A DNA stretch of 64,000 nucleotides from Pseudomonadota bacterium. Lineage in GTDB: Bacteria; Pseudomonadota; Alphaproteobacteria; Reyranellales; Reyranellaceae. This document shows, in pieces, positions 18,492 through 27,521 of this stretch. The notes under the pieces were generated by a model. It was not told the DNA's origin. It saw nothing but the letters and a program-made list of their open reading frames with translations, and did not search any database. Within the stretch, counting starts at the first letter, position 1, and every line of letters starts with the position of its first letter. Position numbers and translations under genes: made by a program. Location of the stretch: NCBI GenBank assembly GCA_018240745.1, contig JAFEFF010000184.1, positions 50,988 through 114,987 on the forward strand, written 5' to 3'.

Positions 18492-20839
18492 CGCCGCGCG
18501 CGACCCTGCGGCTGCAGTTCCACAAGGGCTTCACCTTCGCCGATGCCGAGGCGCTGGTGCCCTACTTTGCGGCATTGGGCATCAGCCATGTCTACGCCTC
18601 GCCGATAACCACGGCGCGCGCCGGCTCGATGCACGGCTATGACGTCATCGATCCGACGGTCGTCAATCCCGAGCTGGGCGGCGAACGAGCGCTGCGGCGG
18701 CTGGTCGATGCGCTGCGGCGCGACAAGATGGGCCTGATCGTCGACATCGTGCCGAACCACATGGCGGCAACCCTGGAGAATGCGTGGTGGGTAGACGTGC
18801 TGCGCGAGGGTCGCGGCAGCCGCTATGCGCGCTGGTTCGACATCGACTGGGACAGCGAGGACCCCGAGCTGCACGGCAAGGTGTTCCTGCCGTGGCTGGC
18901 CAAGCCGCGGCGCGAAGCCGATATGGACGACCTCCGCCTGCCGACGCCCGGCGCCTGGTATGCCGGCTGGTGGCGGACGGCAGGCGATCGCATCAACTGG
19001 CGACGGTTCTTCGACGTCAACGACCTCGTCTGCCTGCGCATGGAGGAGGACGAAGCGTTCGAGGCGGCGCATGCGATGATCGCCAGGCTCTATGTCGAGG
19101 GCTTGATCGACGGCGTGCGGATCGACCATATCGACGGCCTCGCCGATCCCGCCGGCTACTGCCACAAGCTGCGCCAGCGGCTCGATCCCAACAATCCGTC
19201 CGGGCCGTATCTCGTGGTCGAGAAGATCCTGCTGCGCGGCGAGACCCTGTCGGGCGACTGGGGCTGCGACGGCACCACCGGCTACGACTTCATGGACGAG
19301 GTGAGCGCGCTGCAGCACGACCCGGCCGCCGAACCGGTGCTGTCCGAAGCCTGGGCCAGGCTCACCGGTCGACCGGCCGACTTCGCGGCGGAAGAAGCGG
19401 CAGCGCGGCGCGAGATCATCGCCCGCAGCTTCTCGGCGCCGCTCGAAGCCTGCGTCGCCGCCTTCGACCGGCTCGAGCAGAGCGATCTCAACCGGCCGGC
19501 ATTGCGCCGCGCACTGACCGAAATGCTGGTGCATTTCCCGGTCTATCGCGGCTATGGCAAGCCGGCCGATGTGCCGTGGCTCGAACAGGCGTCGAAAGCG
19601 GCGAAGCGCACGGGGCTCGCGAGCGACGGCTGGGTGATCGACTGGCTCGAGCGACGCATGCTGGAGCCACACCGCGCCACCACCCGCTTCCAGCAGTTGA
19701 GCGCGCCGATCGCCGCCAAGTCGGTCGAGGATACGGCGTTCTATCGCTACGGCGCTTTGCTCTCCCGCAACGATGTCGGCTTCGACACCGAGCGCTTCGG
19801 CTGGTCGGCGGCGGACTTCCATGCCCGCATGCAGCACCGGCAAGCGGCGCAGCCGCGTGGCATGCTCGCCACCGCGACGCACGACCACAAGCGCGGAGAG
19901 GATGTGCGGGCGCGGCTCGCAGTGCTGAGCGAGGACCCGCAGGCTTGGACCGAACGGCTGGCGCGCTGGGTCGGCAAGGCCGAGAAGCTCTGCACCGCCG
20001 GCATGCCGGGCAAGGCCGACATCGCCATGCTGCTGCAGACGATCGTCGGCACCTGGCCGCTGGACCTCGCGCTGGAGGACGCCATCGGCCGTGGCGCCTT
20101 CGCCCGGCGCCTCGAGGGCTGGCAGCAGAAGGCGCTGCGCGAGGCCAAGCTGGTGTCCGACTGGTCCGACCCGAATGAGGCCTACGAGGCGGCGGCGCGC
20201 CAGCTCCTGCACCGGCTGATCGTCGAGGATCGCGCAGCGGCCCTGCGGGCCGAGCTATATGCATTCGTCCAGGAGATCGCCCCCGCCGGTATCATCAACA
20301 GTCTGGCGCAGACCCTGCTGAGGCTGACGGTGCCCGGGGTGCCCGATCTCTTCCAGGGAACCGAACTCTGGGACTTCAGCCTCGTCGACCCCGACAACCG
20401 CCGGCCGGTCGACTTCAGGCTGCGGCAAGAACTCCTGGGCACCGCGACTTGGCGGAACGGCGCGATCAAACAGGCCTTGATCGTTCAGGCGCTCGGGCTT
20501 CGCAAAGTCATGCCCGACCTGTTCGCCCAGGGCAGCTACGAACCGATCGCTGCCCAGGGGCCGCTGCGCGACAATGTCGTCGCCTTCCTGCGCCGGCACG
20601 AGGGGCAGGCCCTGCTGGTGGCCGCGCCGCGGCTGCCAAGCCGTCTGACGCCGGACGGGCTAGCCGCCACCTCACTGACCTTGCCGCCGGGGCTCGAGCT
20701 GTTCGGCGCTCTGCAGGAAGATGTCGTCGCGGCCCCTCGTGTGGCACTGCAGCAATTGTGGAAAGGCTGGCCTGTGGCGCTTTTGTCCACATATCGGCTG
20801 TCCGCGCCATTTCCCAAACAGGATTTGCCCCGTAAATAG
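18488..20839 (+). CDS. treY: Malto-oligosyltrehalose synthase
   Basis: This is a 783-residue GH13_26 enzyme. It converts the reducing-end alpha-1,4 bond of maltodextrins to the alpha,alpha-1,1 trehalose bond. The N-terminus ATLRLQFHKGFTFADAEALVPY and the strand IVPNHMAA are family hallmarks. Catalytic residues are Asp213 (GVRIDHIDGLADP), Glu245 (LVVEKILLRGE) and Asp466 (ATATHDHKRGEDVRARL). The C-terminal GVPDLFQGTELWDFSLVDPDNRR is also characteristic. The start overlaps the malQ stop (ATGA). It is the last gene of the operon; a hairpin lies about 300 bp downstream. Confidence 0.94.
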   Translation: MTPRATLRLQFHKGFTFADAEALVPYFAALGISHVYASPITTARAGSMHGYDVIDPTVVNPELGGERALRRLVDALRRDKMGLIVDIVPNHMAATLENAWWVDVLREGRGSRYARWFDIDWDSEDPELHGKVFLPWLAKPRREADMDDLRLPTPGAWYAGWWRTAGDRINWRRFFDVNDLVCLRMEEDEAFEAAHAMIARLYVEGLIDGVRIDHIDGLADPAGYCHKLRQRLDPNNPSGPYLVVEKILLRGETLSGDWGCDGTTGYDFMDEVSALQHDPAAEPVLSEAWARLTGRPADFAAEEAAARREIIARSFSAPLEACVAAFDRLEQSDLNRPALRRALTEMLVHFPVYRGYGKPADVPWLEQASKAAKRTGLASDGWVIDWLERRMLEPHRATTRFQQLSAPIAAKSVEDTAFYRYGALLSRNDVGFDTERFGWSAADFHARMQHRQAAQPRGMLATATHDHKRGEDVRARLAVLSEDPQAWTERLARWVGKAEKLCTAGMPGKADIAMLLQTIVGTWPLDLALEDAIGRGAFARRLEGWQQKALREAKLVSDWSDPNEAYEAAARQLLHRLIVEDRAAALRAELYAFVQEIAPAGIINSLAQTLLRLTVPGVPDLFQGTELWDFSLVDPDNRRPVDFRLRQELLGTATWRNGAIKQALIVQALGLRKVMPDLFAQGSYEPIAAQGPLRDNVVAFLRRHEGQALLVAAPRLPSRLTPDGLAATSLTLPPGLELFGALQEDVVAAPRVALQQLWKGWPVALLSTYRLSAPFPKQDLPRK

Positions 20840-21140
20840 AAGGTTCTCGCGGCGGCGTGGAATGCAGACACGCAGCTGAACGCACGGGAGCCGAGGGGAG
20901 GAACAAGAAACCCAATAGCGGAAATCCGTTGGCTAGCGGTCATGACCTCACGGTGCGTAGGTAGCCGAAACATGACCAGCCGGAGTGGCGACCGGCCCGC
21001 GAGTAGAAATCCTGCAGTCGAGAGAGTCCGATGCTGGTGCTGCATCACGCCTGGAGGTCGAGCGCCTCGCGCCGCGTGCCCGGCCTTCGCCAAGGCGCGC
21101 ATCGAGGGCTTCCAAGTGGCGAAGATCTGACAAACTTTCC
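20840..21140. other. Intergenic stretch downstream of treY, no gene seen
   Basis: Roughly 300 bp between the treY stop and the hairpin at 21141. Short open frames occur on both strands but lack family resemblance, start signals or sensible composition. No repeat arms or RNA motif were recognised here. Confidence 0.5.
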
Positions 21141-21172
21141 CTTCCTCCCCGCGCTTGCGCGCAGGGAGGAAG
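21141..21172. terminator. Hairpin between convergent genes; partial copy of the 54231-54397 repeat
   Basis: CTTCCTCCC (21141-21149) pairs with GGGAGGAAG (21164-21172). An inner CGCGC/GCGCG stem with a TT loop adds five pairs. On the plus strand TTTC follows, and on the minus strand the hairpin begins two bases after the stop of the 21175-22041 gene, so it could terminate both transcripts. It differs at only about two positions from the right arm of the inverted-repeat element at 54367-54397, so it belongs to a dispersed family. Confidence 0.6.
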
Positions 21173-21174
21173 TT

Positions 21175-22041
21175 TCAGGCCTTCGCGATGAACGGCTTGG
21201 CGGCCGCGTCGTAGGCCGGATATCCGAGAGTCGTGCGCAGCTCGGCCGGCGGAAGGGCCGCCTTGGACTCGGCCTCGCCCGCCTTCAGCGCCGCCAGACC
21301 CGACTTCATGCCGGCCACCGCCGGCGACAGCATGCCGGTCGGATAGGTCGCGATCTTGAAACCGAGCTTTTCCGCCTCGGGCTGTGACGGCGTGGCGCGC
21401 GGCGCGCCGGGCGACAGCACGACGAAACTCGGCCGACCCTTGGCGGCAGCGATGCCGCGCTTGATCTCGGCATCGTCGGCCGGCGAGTCCATGAACAGGA
21501 TGTCCGCGCCTTCCTCGGTGAACATCTCGATGCGCGCCACCGCCTCGTCGATACCCGCGGTCGGGCGGCAATCGGTACGAGCCATCACCAGAATGCCCGA
21601 GGCCTTTGCCGCCTGAACGGCCGCACGGATCTTCATGCGCGCCTCCTCGCGCGGCAGGCAGGGCTTGCCGGCGGCGGTCAGCGCACGCGGCGTGATCTTG
21701 TCCTCGATCAGCACCGCGGCGGCGCCGGCGCGGCCGTAAGCGGCGACCGTGCGCTGCACGTTCATCGCGTTGCCATGGCCATGGTCGCCGTCGGCCAGCA
21801 CCAGCAGGTCGGGCGCGGCACCGCGCACCATGTTGAAGGAATCCATCATCTCGCCGAACGAGACGAGGTCGAGGTCGGGGCCGCCCAGCCGGCTCGCCGC
21901 GACGCAGGACCCTGACAGGAACGCCGTCTTGAAGCCCGCCTCCCAGGTGAGCTTGGCCGTCAGCCCGTCCCACACCGCCGGCATCACCACCAGGCCCGGC
22001 TCGGCCAGGATCTTCCGCAGCTGCTCAGGTGCGCTCGACAT
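21175..22041 (-). CDS. Isocitrate lyase / PEP mutase superfamily protein
   Basis: This 288-residue alpha/beta-barrel protein of the isocitrate lyase/PEP mutase superfamily has VVMPAVWDGLTAKLTWEAGF, LLVLADGDHGHGNAMNVQRTV and an AAAVLIEDK metal-site strand. It lacks the KKCGH loop of true isocitrate and methylisocitrate lyases, so it is more likely an oxaloacetate decarboxylase or another C-C/P-C lyase acting on 2-oxo acids. The substrate is not resolved. The start is ATG at 22041 after GGGGGATA. It is encoded 13 bp downstream of an NTF2-like protein and is probably cotranscribed with it. Confidence 0.82.
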   Translation of the reverse strand: MSSAPEQLRKILAEPGLVVMPAVWDGLTAKLTWEAGFKTAFLSGSCVAASRLGGPDLDLVSFGEMMDSFNMVRGAAPDLLVLADGDHGHGNAMNVQRTVAAYGRAGAAAVLIEDKITPRALTAAGKPCLPREEARMKIRAAVQAAKASGILVMARTDCRPTAGIDEAVARIEMFTEEGADILFMDSPADDAEIKRGIAAAKGRPSFVVLSPGAPRATPSQPEAEKLGFKIATYPTGMLSPAVAGMKSGLAALKAGEAESKAALPPAELRTTLGYPAYDAAAKPFIAKA

Positions 22042-22054
22042 GTCGTATCCCCCT

Positions 22055-22600
22055 CTAAAGCGGCTTGTTCGCGCTGCTGCTCCAGCGCTTCATCAACGCG
22101 TTGCTGGGCAGGCTGTTGTCGACGACCTTGCGCGCCGTCTCGACGCCGGCGGTCGGCAGGCCTTTCGGATCGAGCAGGCCGACCTGTACCAGCACCGACG
22201 CCTGGTCCCAGTAGATGTGTTCATGCGCCACCTTCTCTCCGACGAATCGGACGATGGCGACCAGCGGAATCTCGACCTTCCTGCCGGTAGGCGGAACGCC
22301 TGGCAGCAACCAGTCGATCTCGGTGGTGTGGGTGAAGCTGAAGATCATCTCGTCGACGATCTGGTCGGCGCCGACCGTGCGGCTGACCGGCGTCATGCCC
22401 ATGTCCGGCGGATTGCCGCCGATGAAGTGGTACTTGTAGAAGCGCTTGAGCTGGTCGTGACCGACGCCGCCGGTCATGGTCGGCACGTGGTTGACGTAAG
22501 GTTTGGCGACCATGGTCGCCATGGTGGCGTCCACGTCACGGGTCTCGAACTCGTAGCGGCAATGCGCTTCCCAGAGCGCGACCAGATCGGGGCCGGGCAT
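22055..22600 (-). CDS. NTF2/SnoaL-like protein
   Basis: This 181-residue protein has the alpha+beta cone pattern of the nuclear transport factor 2 superfamily: LWEAHCRYEFETRDVDATMATM, then PYVNHVPTMTGGVG, and HTTEIDWLLPGVPPTGRKVEIPLVA with IVRFVGEKVAHEHIYWDQ. This SnoaL-like subgroup occurs in small-molecule catabolism loci and may be an isomerase, cyclase or non-catalytic ligand binder. ATG at 22600 follows a strong GGGAGGA site. It is divergent from the GMC oxidoreductase across 57 bp and lies 13 bp upstream of the isocitrate-lyase-like gene. Confidence 0.75.
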   Translation of the reverse strand: MPGPDLVALWEAHCRYEFETRDVDATMATMVAKPYVNHVPTMTGGVGHDQLKRFYKYHFIGGNPPDMGMTPVSRTVGADQIVDEMIFSFTHTTEIDWLLPGVPPTGRKVEIPLVAIVRFVGEKVAHEHIYWDQASVLVQVGLLDPKGLPTAGVETARKVVDNSLPSNALMKRWSSSANKPL

Positions 22601-22657
22601 GCGGTATCCTCCCAGGTGGCGATCAGGATAGCCATTCGCCGGCCCGATTGCTAAGCC

Positions 22658-24313
22658 ATGGCAATGGAAACGTTCGACTACGTGATCGTCGGTGCGGGCT
22701 CTGCCGGCAGCGTGCTGGCCAACCGGCTGACCGAAGACGGCAAGACGACAGTCTGCGTGCTCGAAGCGGGACCGCGCGACTGGCATCCCTTCATACATAT
22801 CCCGGCCGGCTTCATGTACACGCTGGTTAATCCTGCCGTGAACTGGCTGTACACGTCGGAGCCCAGCGAATGGACCGGCGGCCGCCGCATCGCCGCCCCC
22901 CGCGGCAAGACACTGGGCGGCTCGAGCTCGATCAACGGCCACATCTACAATCGCGGCCAGCGGCTCGACTTCGACGGCTGGGCGCAGCGCGGCAATCGCG
23001 GCTGGGGCTATGCCGACGTGCTGCCCTACTTCCGGCGCAGCGAGCGGCGCATGTCCGACACCGCGCACGCCGACGACGATACCTTTCGCGGCAGGGACGG
23101 CCACCTGCCGATCACCGATCTCGAATGGCGCGACCCGATCTGCGACGCCTTCATCGAGGGAGCCGTCGAGCAGGGCATCCCGCGCAACCGCGACTACAAC
23201 GGCACACAGCAGGCGGGCGTGAGCTACGTCCAGCGCATCATCCAGAACGGCCGCCGGGTCAGCGCCGCGCGCGGCTACCTGAAGCCGGCGATGAAGCGCG
23301 GCAATCTCGACGTCCGCACCCACGCGCATGCGACCTCGATCGTGTTCGAGGGCAAGCGTGCCGTCGGCATCCGCTACAACGCCGGCGGCCAGCGCGGCCG
23401 TGCGCGCGAGGTGCGGGCCGCCAGGGAAGTCATCCTGTGCGGCGGCGCGGTGAACAGCCCGCAACTGCTCCAGATCTCGGGCGTCGGGCCGGCCAAGCTG
23501 CTGGGCGAGCTCGGCATCCCGGTGAGGCACGAGCTGGCCGGCGTCGGCGAGAACCTGCGCGACCACTACGCACCGCGCTTCGTGGCCCGTGTGAAGAACG
23601 CCGAGACCATCAACGAGCTGAGCCACGGACCCAAGCTGGTCGGCCAGGTGCTGAAATACGCCTTCACCCGGCGCGGCATCCTCTCGCTCAATCCGACGCT
23701 GGTATATGTTTTCTGGAAGTCCGACGAGGCGGTCGACAATTACGACCTTCAGCTCACCTTCACGCCCGCGAGCTACAAGGAGGGCGTGCAGTCCAAGCTC
23801 GACGACTTCCCGGGCATGACCATCGCCTCGTGGCAGCAGCGGCCGGACAGCATCGGCTGGGTGCGCGCCAGGTCGGCTGACCCCTTCACCGCGCCGCTGA
23901 TCCAGCCGAACTACCTCGCCGTCGAAAGCGACCGCCGTGTGCTGCTGGCCGGCATGAAGCTCGCCCGCCGCCTGCTGCATTCCAAGGCGCTCAGCAAGTA
24001 CTTCGACCGCGAGGAGTTCCCCGGTCCGCAGGCGCAGAGCGACGCCGACCTGATGGAGGCCGCCAAGAAGCGCGGGACCACGACCTTCCATCTCATGGGC
24101 TCCTGCCGCATGGCGCCGGACACCGATCCGACCGCCGTGGTGGACGACCAGCTCCGGGTGCGCGGGCTGGAGAGCCTGCGGGTGATCGATGCCTCGATCA
24201 TGCCGACCATGCCGTCGGCCAACCTCAACGCCTCCGTGCTGATGATCGCCGAGAAGGCCGCCGACATGATCCGCGGCCGCGCCCCGCTCGAGGCGGCGGT
24301 GCTGAAGGATTGA
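22658..24313 (+). CDS. GMC-family FAD-dependent oxidoreductase (choline dehydrogenase-like)
   Basis: This is a 551-residue flavoprotein with the N-terminal Rossmann motif VIVGAGSAGSVLANR, the GMC signatures GKTLGGSSSINGHIYNRG and GGAVNSPQLLQISGVGP, and the C-terminal active-site His region FHLMGSCRMAPD followed by VIDASIMPTMPSANLNA. It oxidises a primary alcohol of unknown identity; the group includes choline, polyethylene glycol and aliphatic alcohol dehydrogenases. Starts at 22658 and 22664 (MAM) are both possible; the first is chosen. The next gene begins three bases after its stop, indicating an operon with a hydrolase. Confidence 0.88.
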   Translation: MAMETFDYVIVGAGSAGSVLANRLTEDGKTTVCVLEAGPRDWHPFIHIPAGFMYTLVNPAVNWLYTSEPSEWTGGRRIAAPRGKTLGGSSSINGHIYNRGQRLDFDGWAQRGNRGWGYADVLPYFRRSERRMSDTAHADDDTFRGRDGHLPITDLEWRDPICDAFIEGAVEQGIPRNRDYNGTQQAGVSYVQRIIQNGRRVSAARGYLKPAMKRGNLDVRTHAHATSIVFEGKRAVGIRYNAGGQRGRAREVRAAREVILCGGAVNSPQLLQISGVGPAKLLGELGIPVRHELAGVGENLRDHYAPRFVARVKNAETINELSHGPKLVGQVLKYAFTRRGILSLNPTLVYVFWKSDEAVDNYDLQLTFTPASYKEGVQSKLDDFPGMTIASWQQRPDSIGWVRARSADPFTAPLIQPNYLAVESDRRVLLAGMKLARRLLHSKALSKYFDREEFPGPQAQSDADLMEAAKKRGTTTFHLMGSCRMAPDTDPTAVVDDQLRVRGLESLRVIDASIMPTMPSANLNASVLMIAEKAADMIRGRAPLEAAVLKD

Positions 24314-24316
24314 ACG

Positions 24317-25399
24317 ATGGACGAACCGGCCGTCGAGACCATCGCGCGGCTGGTTCCGGCCATCCTGAAGGCGCTCTACTCGCTGGAGTTCACCGGCCGC
24401 CACATCGCGCCGCAGACCCTGCTTCGGCTGATCGAGGCGATCAAGGACCGCGACAGCGACCTCGAACCGGCACTCGCCCAGTCGCGGGCGACTGAATGGC
24501 CCGAGCGCCTGGCGCCGGCGCGCACCTGCCTGGAAGGTGCCGCGGAAGCCACCAACGAAAGCCTCGCCATGTTGCTGGCGGCGCCCCAAGCCGACCAGCC
24601 GATCGTCGCCGCCTACCGGGCGATGCGCGGCTATGCGAAGGCGTGCGAGCAGCTCTATCCGATGGCGCCGCACCTGCGGCCGGTCAGCCAGTTCTTTCTC
24701 GAAGCGCCTGCGCGCCAGGACGAGGCGCTGCTCGGGCGGCTGGCGGCGATCGATCCGCTGAAGGCGGATGTCGGCGTGATGCATGTCGGCGGGCCGGCCG
24801 GCACGCGCGGCGGCTTCTCGCTCTATGTGCCGGAGGCCTACGATCCTTCGCGCGCCTGGCCGCTGGTCGCGGCGCTGCATGGCGGCAGCGGCAATGGCGG
24901 CGCCTTCCTGTGGAGCTGGCTCCGCGAGGCGCGCACGCGCGGCTTCGTCCTGCTGGCACCCACCGCCTCGGGCTCGACCTGGTCGCTGATGGATCCTCCG
25001 CTCGATGCCGGCAACATCACCCGCATGCTGGACGAGATCGGCGGCCGCTGGAACGTCGACCGCTCGCGCATGCTGCTGACCGGCATGAGCGACGGCGGCA
25101 CCTACACCTATGTCTGGGGCCTGGCGGCCGGTTGCCCGTTCACGCATCTCGCGCCGATCGCCGCGGCGTTCCATCCGATGCTGATGATGACCCTGGCCGA
25201 CGCCGACCGTGTGCGCGGCCTGCCGGTTCACATCGTGCACGGCGCGCTGGACTGGATGTTCTCGGCCCGCACCGCGCAGGTCGCCGACGAGACCCTCGCC
25301 CAGGCCGGCGCCAACGTCGTCTATCGCGAGCTCGCCGACCTCTCGCACACCTATCCGCGCGACGAGAATGGCGTCATCCTCGACTGGTTTCTCCAGTAG
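24317..25399 (+). CDS. Alpha/beta hydrolase (esterase/PHB-depolymerase-like) with helical N-terminal region
   Basis: This is a 360-residue protein. Residues 1-150 are helical and not recognised. Residues 160-360 form an alpha/beta-hydrolase core: oxyanion strand LVAALHGGSGNGG, nucleophile Ser258 in GMSDG, likely acid Asp312 (HGALDWMF) and base His344 (ADLSHTYP). No signal peptide is seen, so it is probably cytoplasmic. It is coupled to the upstream GMC oxidoreductase (three-base gap), which suggests that one step hydrolyses an ester and the other oxidises the alcohol. A strong hairpin follows the stop. Confidence 0.75.
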   Translation: MDEPAVETIARLVPAILKALYSLEFTGRHIAPQTLLRLIEAIKDRDSDLEPALAQSRATEWPERLAPARTCLEGAAEATNESLAMLLAAPQADQPIVAAYRAMRGYAKACEQLYPMAPHLRPVSQFFLEAPARQDEALLGRLAAIDPLKADVGVMHVGGPAGTRGGFSLYVPEAYDPSRAWPLVAALHGGSGNGGAFLWSWLREARTRGFVLLAPTASGSTWSLMDPPLDAGNITRMLDEIGGRWNVDRSRMLLTGMSDGGTYTYVWGLAAGCPFTHLAPIAAAFHPMLMMTLADADRVRGLPVHIVHGALDWMFSARTAQVADETLAQAGANVVYRELADLSHTYPRDENGVILDWFLQ

Positions 25400-25427
25400 C
25401 GCCCTCCCCCATCTTCGGGGGAGGGCG
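25400..25427. terminator. Bidirectional terminator between convergent genes
   Basis: An uninterrupted 11-bp stem (CGCCCTCCCCC at 25400-25410, GGGGGAGGGCG at 25417-25427) with a 6-base loop begins one base after the hydrolase stop. It ends just before the stop of the convergent cyclase gene. TTTCAC follows on the plus strand. Confidence 0.8.
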
Positions 25428-25429
25428 TT

Positions 25430-27520
25430 TCACTTCTGGTCGAAATGCCAGGCGCCGTCCCAGCCGGCCGGCACTCCGGTGCGGGCGAACTCGGCGCAGC
25501 GCCCAATCAGCACCCGGCAGGGCCCGTCGCCCTGTCGCAGCGCCGCCGCCGCCTTGAAGCGCGCGATGGCATCCTCGAACCGCCCCGCGAGATAGGCCTC
25601 CCGGCCGGCCAGCCACCGCTCCATGAACGGCGCCTGCTCCGCCGCCATCGCCGATTCGCAAAGCGGCTCGAAGATCTCCATCGCCTCGGTCATGCCCGCC
25701 GCGACGATGCGGTCGATCGGCCGCCAGACGATGCGGTCCGCCGTGCGCCCCGCGACTTCGCCGCTGGCCAGGATGTCGGTGCCGTAGATCTTGTTCAGGC
25801 CCTCGAGGCGCGAGGCCTGGTTGGCGACCGCACCGACCAGCGTGTAGTTGATGCGCTCGCGCGCGCCGACATTGCCGACCACCGCCGGCCCGGCATGCAG
25901 GCCGAAGCGGGTGCGGAAGCCCGGCCGGCCACGCTGGCGCCATTTCGCGGCGAGGCTGCGGCTCGCTTCCGCCGCCTGCAGCGCGGCCCGGCAGGCATGG
26001 AAGACGTGGTCCGGGTCCGGCTCGGGCGCGTTCCAGAACGCCATCACGCTGTCGCCGATGTACTTGTCGATCATGCCGCGATTGGCGGTGATCACCGAGC
26101 CCAACGCCTCGAAGTAGCGCGACAGCCGGCTGGTCAGCAGCTCCGGCGCGATGTTCTCGCTGAGGCGCGAGAAGCCCTCGATATCGGTGAACATCACCGT
26201 GACGTCGCGCCGCTCGCCGCCGACGCCGGCGCTGGCCGGCGAGCGCATGATCTGGCGCACCAGGTTCTTCGAGACGTAGTGGCCGAATACCTCCAAGCCC
26301 TCGCGCATGCGCTCGACCGCCTCGGACAGCCGCAGCACCTCGGTGATGCGGCTGGTCACGGGGACCTGGTCGGAGAAGTCGAGGTCTCGGATGCGCTGCG
26401 TCTTGGCCGCCAGCCGCGACATCGAGCGCGACAGCGCCAGCGACACCAGCAGCACCGCCAGGATCGCGAGGCCGACCGCGATGCCGGCCACCCAGGCGGC
26501 GCGCTCGATCAACGCGCCCGAGGTCACCGTCAGCTCGGCGATCGGCACGGCGGCAGCGACGGCAAATCCCCGTCCGTAGATCGGCGAGATCGGGTGCACG
26601 ATCAGCTTGTAGGGACGTCCCGCGAGGTCGACGTCGCGCTGAAGCGGCCGCCCGCCCGCCTCGAGCGCGGCCTTCTTGAGGGTGGTGCGCACGATCTCGT
26701 CGCCCGCAAGGCAGGTATCGTCGCTCTTGAGATCGCACGGCCGCGTCTCGATGAAGACGTCGGAGCCCGACGTTGCCAGGACGATGATCGCGTTGGGCGA
26801 CACCTTGTACTGCACCAGCAGCCGCGACAGCGTGCCGAGTGAGGCATCGAAGCCGAGCACTCCGCCTGCCTTGATCGGCACCCCGACCGACACTCCGGGC
26901 TCGTTCGACCAGGCGAAGCGATAGGGCGCGGTGACCTGTGGCTGGCCGGTCTGCAGCGCGGCGGTGTACCAGGGCCGCTGGCGCGGATCGAAGGCGGTCG
27001 TCCGCTCGTAGGTCCGGCTGACATGGCCATCGCCGGCGACGAAGCGCCAGACTTCGCGGCGTGCGTCGCCCTCGCCGGAGATGACCCGCAACGCGATCGG
27101 ATCGCCGGCCGGGATGTGGAACTCCTCGCGCTGAGCCGGCGAGTAGGTATCGGTGCGGCCGGCATAGACCATGCGTCCGTCCGGATAGCCCACGAACGCG
27201 GCATCGACGGACGGATGGCGGTCCAGCACGCCGACGAGCTGGCGCAGGCGCTCCGTGTCGGCATCTGCACCGGCCGTGGGGGCGAAGAGGTCCTGCTCGG
27301 CGAGTACCTGCCCGACCGACACGATCAACCGCATGCTGTTGCCGAGGAACCCCCGCACCGCATCGTCGAGCTCCCCCATGCGCTGGTCGACGTCCTCGGT
27401 CTCCATCTGGTGGATCCCGCGCCAGCCGAGCCATGACAGCGTGAACGACAGCGGCACGACGATCAGCGCCATCAGCGTGAGGATGCTGACGCTCAGGGGA
27501 ACCGAACGCCGGTTGGCCAT
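25430..27520 (-). CDS. Membrane-bound class III adenylate cyclase with periplasmic sensor and HAMP domains
   Basis: The protein has 696 residues. TM1 is at about 11-33, a periplasmic Cache-like sensor at about 40-335 (RPWYTAALQTGQPQVTAPY is typical), TM2 at about 342-364, HAMP at about 365-415 and a class III cyclase domain at about 436-600. Metal-binding Asp446 (FTDIEGF) and Asp490, substrate-binding Lys486 (DKYIGD) and Thr560 (INYTLVG), and transition-state Asn567 and Arg571 (NQASR) are all present. This predicts an active adenylate rather than guanylate cyclase. An unassigned stretch of about 90 residues follows. ATG at 27520 is one base after the stop of the patatin lipoprotein gene, so the two form an operon. 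Confidence 0.9.
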   Translation of the reverse strand: MANRRSVPLSVSILTLMALIVVPLSFTLSWLGWRGIHQMETEDVDQRMGELDDAVRGFLGNSMRLIVSVGQVLAEQDLFAPTAGADADTERLRQLVGVLDRHPSVDAAFVGYPDGRMVYAGRTDTYSPAQREEFHIPAGDPIALRVISGEGDARREVWRFVAGDGHVSRTYERTTAFDPRQRPWYTAALQTGQPQVTAPYRFAWSNEPGVSVGVPIKAGGVLGFDASLGTLSRLLVQYKVSPNAIIVLATSGSDVFIETRPCDLKSDDTCLAGDEIVRTTLKKAALEAGGRPLQRDVDLAGRPYKLIVHPISPIYGRGFAVAAAVPIAELTVTSGALIERAAWVAGIAVGLAILAVLLVSLALSRSMSRLAAKTQRIRDLDFSDQVPVTSRITEVLRLSEAVERMREGLEVFGHYVSKNLVRQIMRSPASAGVGGERRDVTVMFTDIEGFSRLSENIAPELLTSRLSRYFEALGSVITANRGMIDKYIGDSVMAFWNAPEPDPDHVFHACRAALQAAEASRSLAAKWRQRGRPGFRTRFGLHAGPAVVGNVGARERINYTLVGAVANQASRLEGLNKIYGTDILASGEVAGRTADRIVWRPIDRIVAAGMTEAMEIFEPLCESAMAAEQAPFMERWLAGREAYLAGRFEDAIARFKAAAALRQGDGPCRVLIGRCAEFARTGVPAGWDGAWHFDQK

Positions 27521-27521
27521 G

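Noticed and set aside
20942..21130. Possible 62-codon gene downstream of treY
   Set aside because: No ribosome site, no recognisable family and composition like random translation; left as intergenic.
22055..25348. Very long open frame on the minus strand running across the GMC oxidoreductase and hydrolase genes
   Set aside because: It is the antisense shadow of two well-supported plus-strand genes in high-GC DNA; only its last 181 codons (22055-22600) match a protein family.
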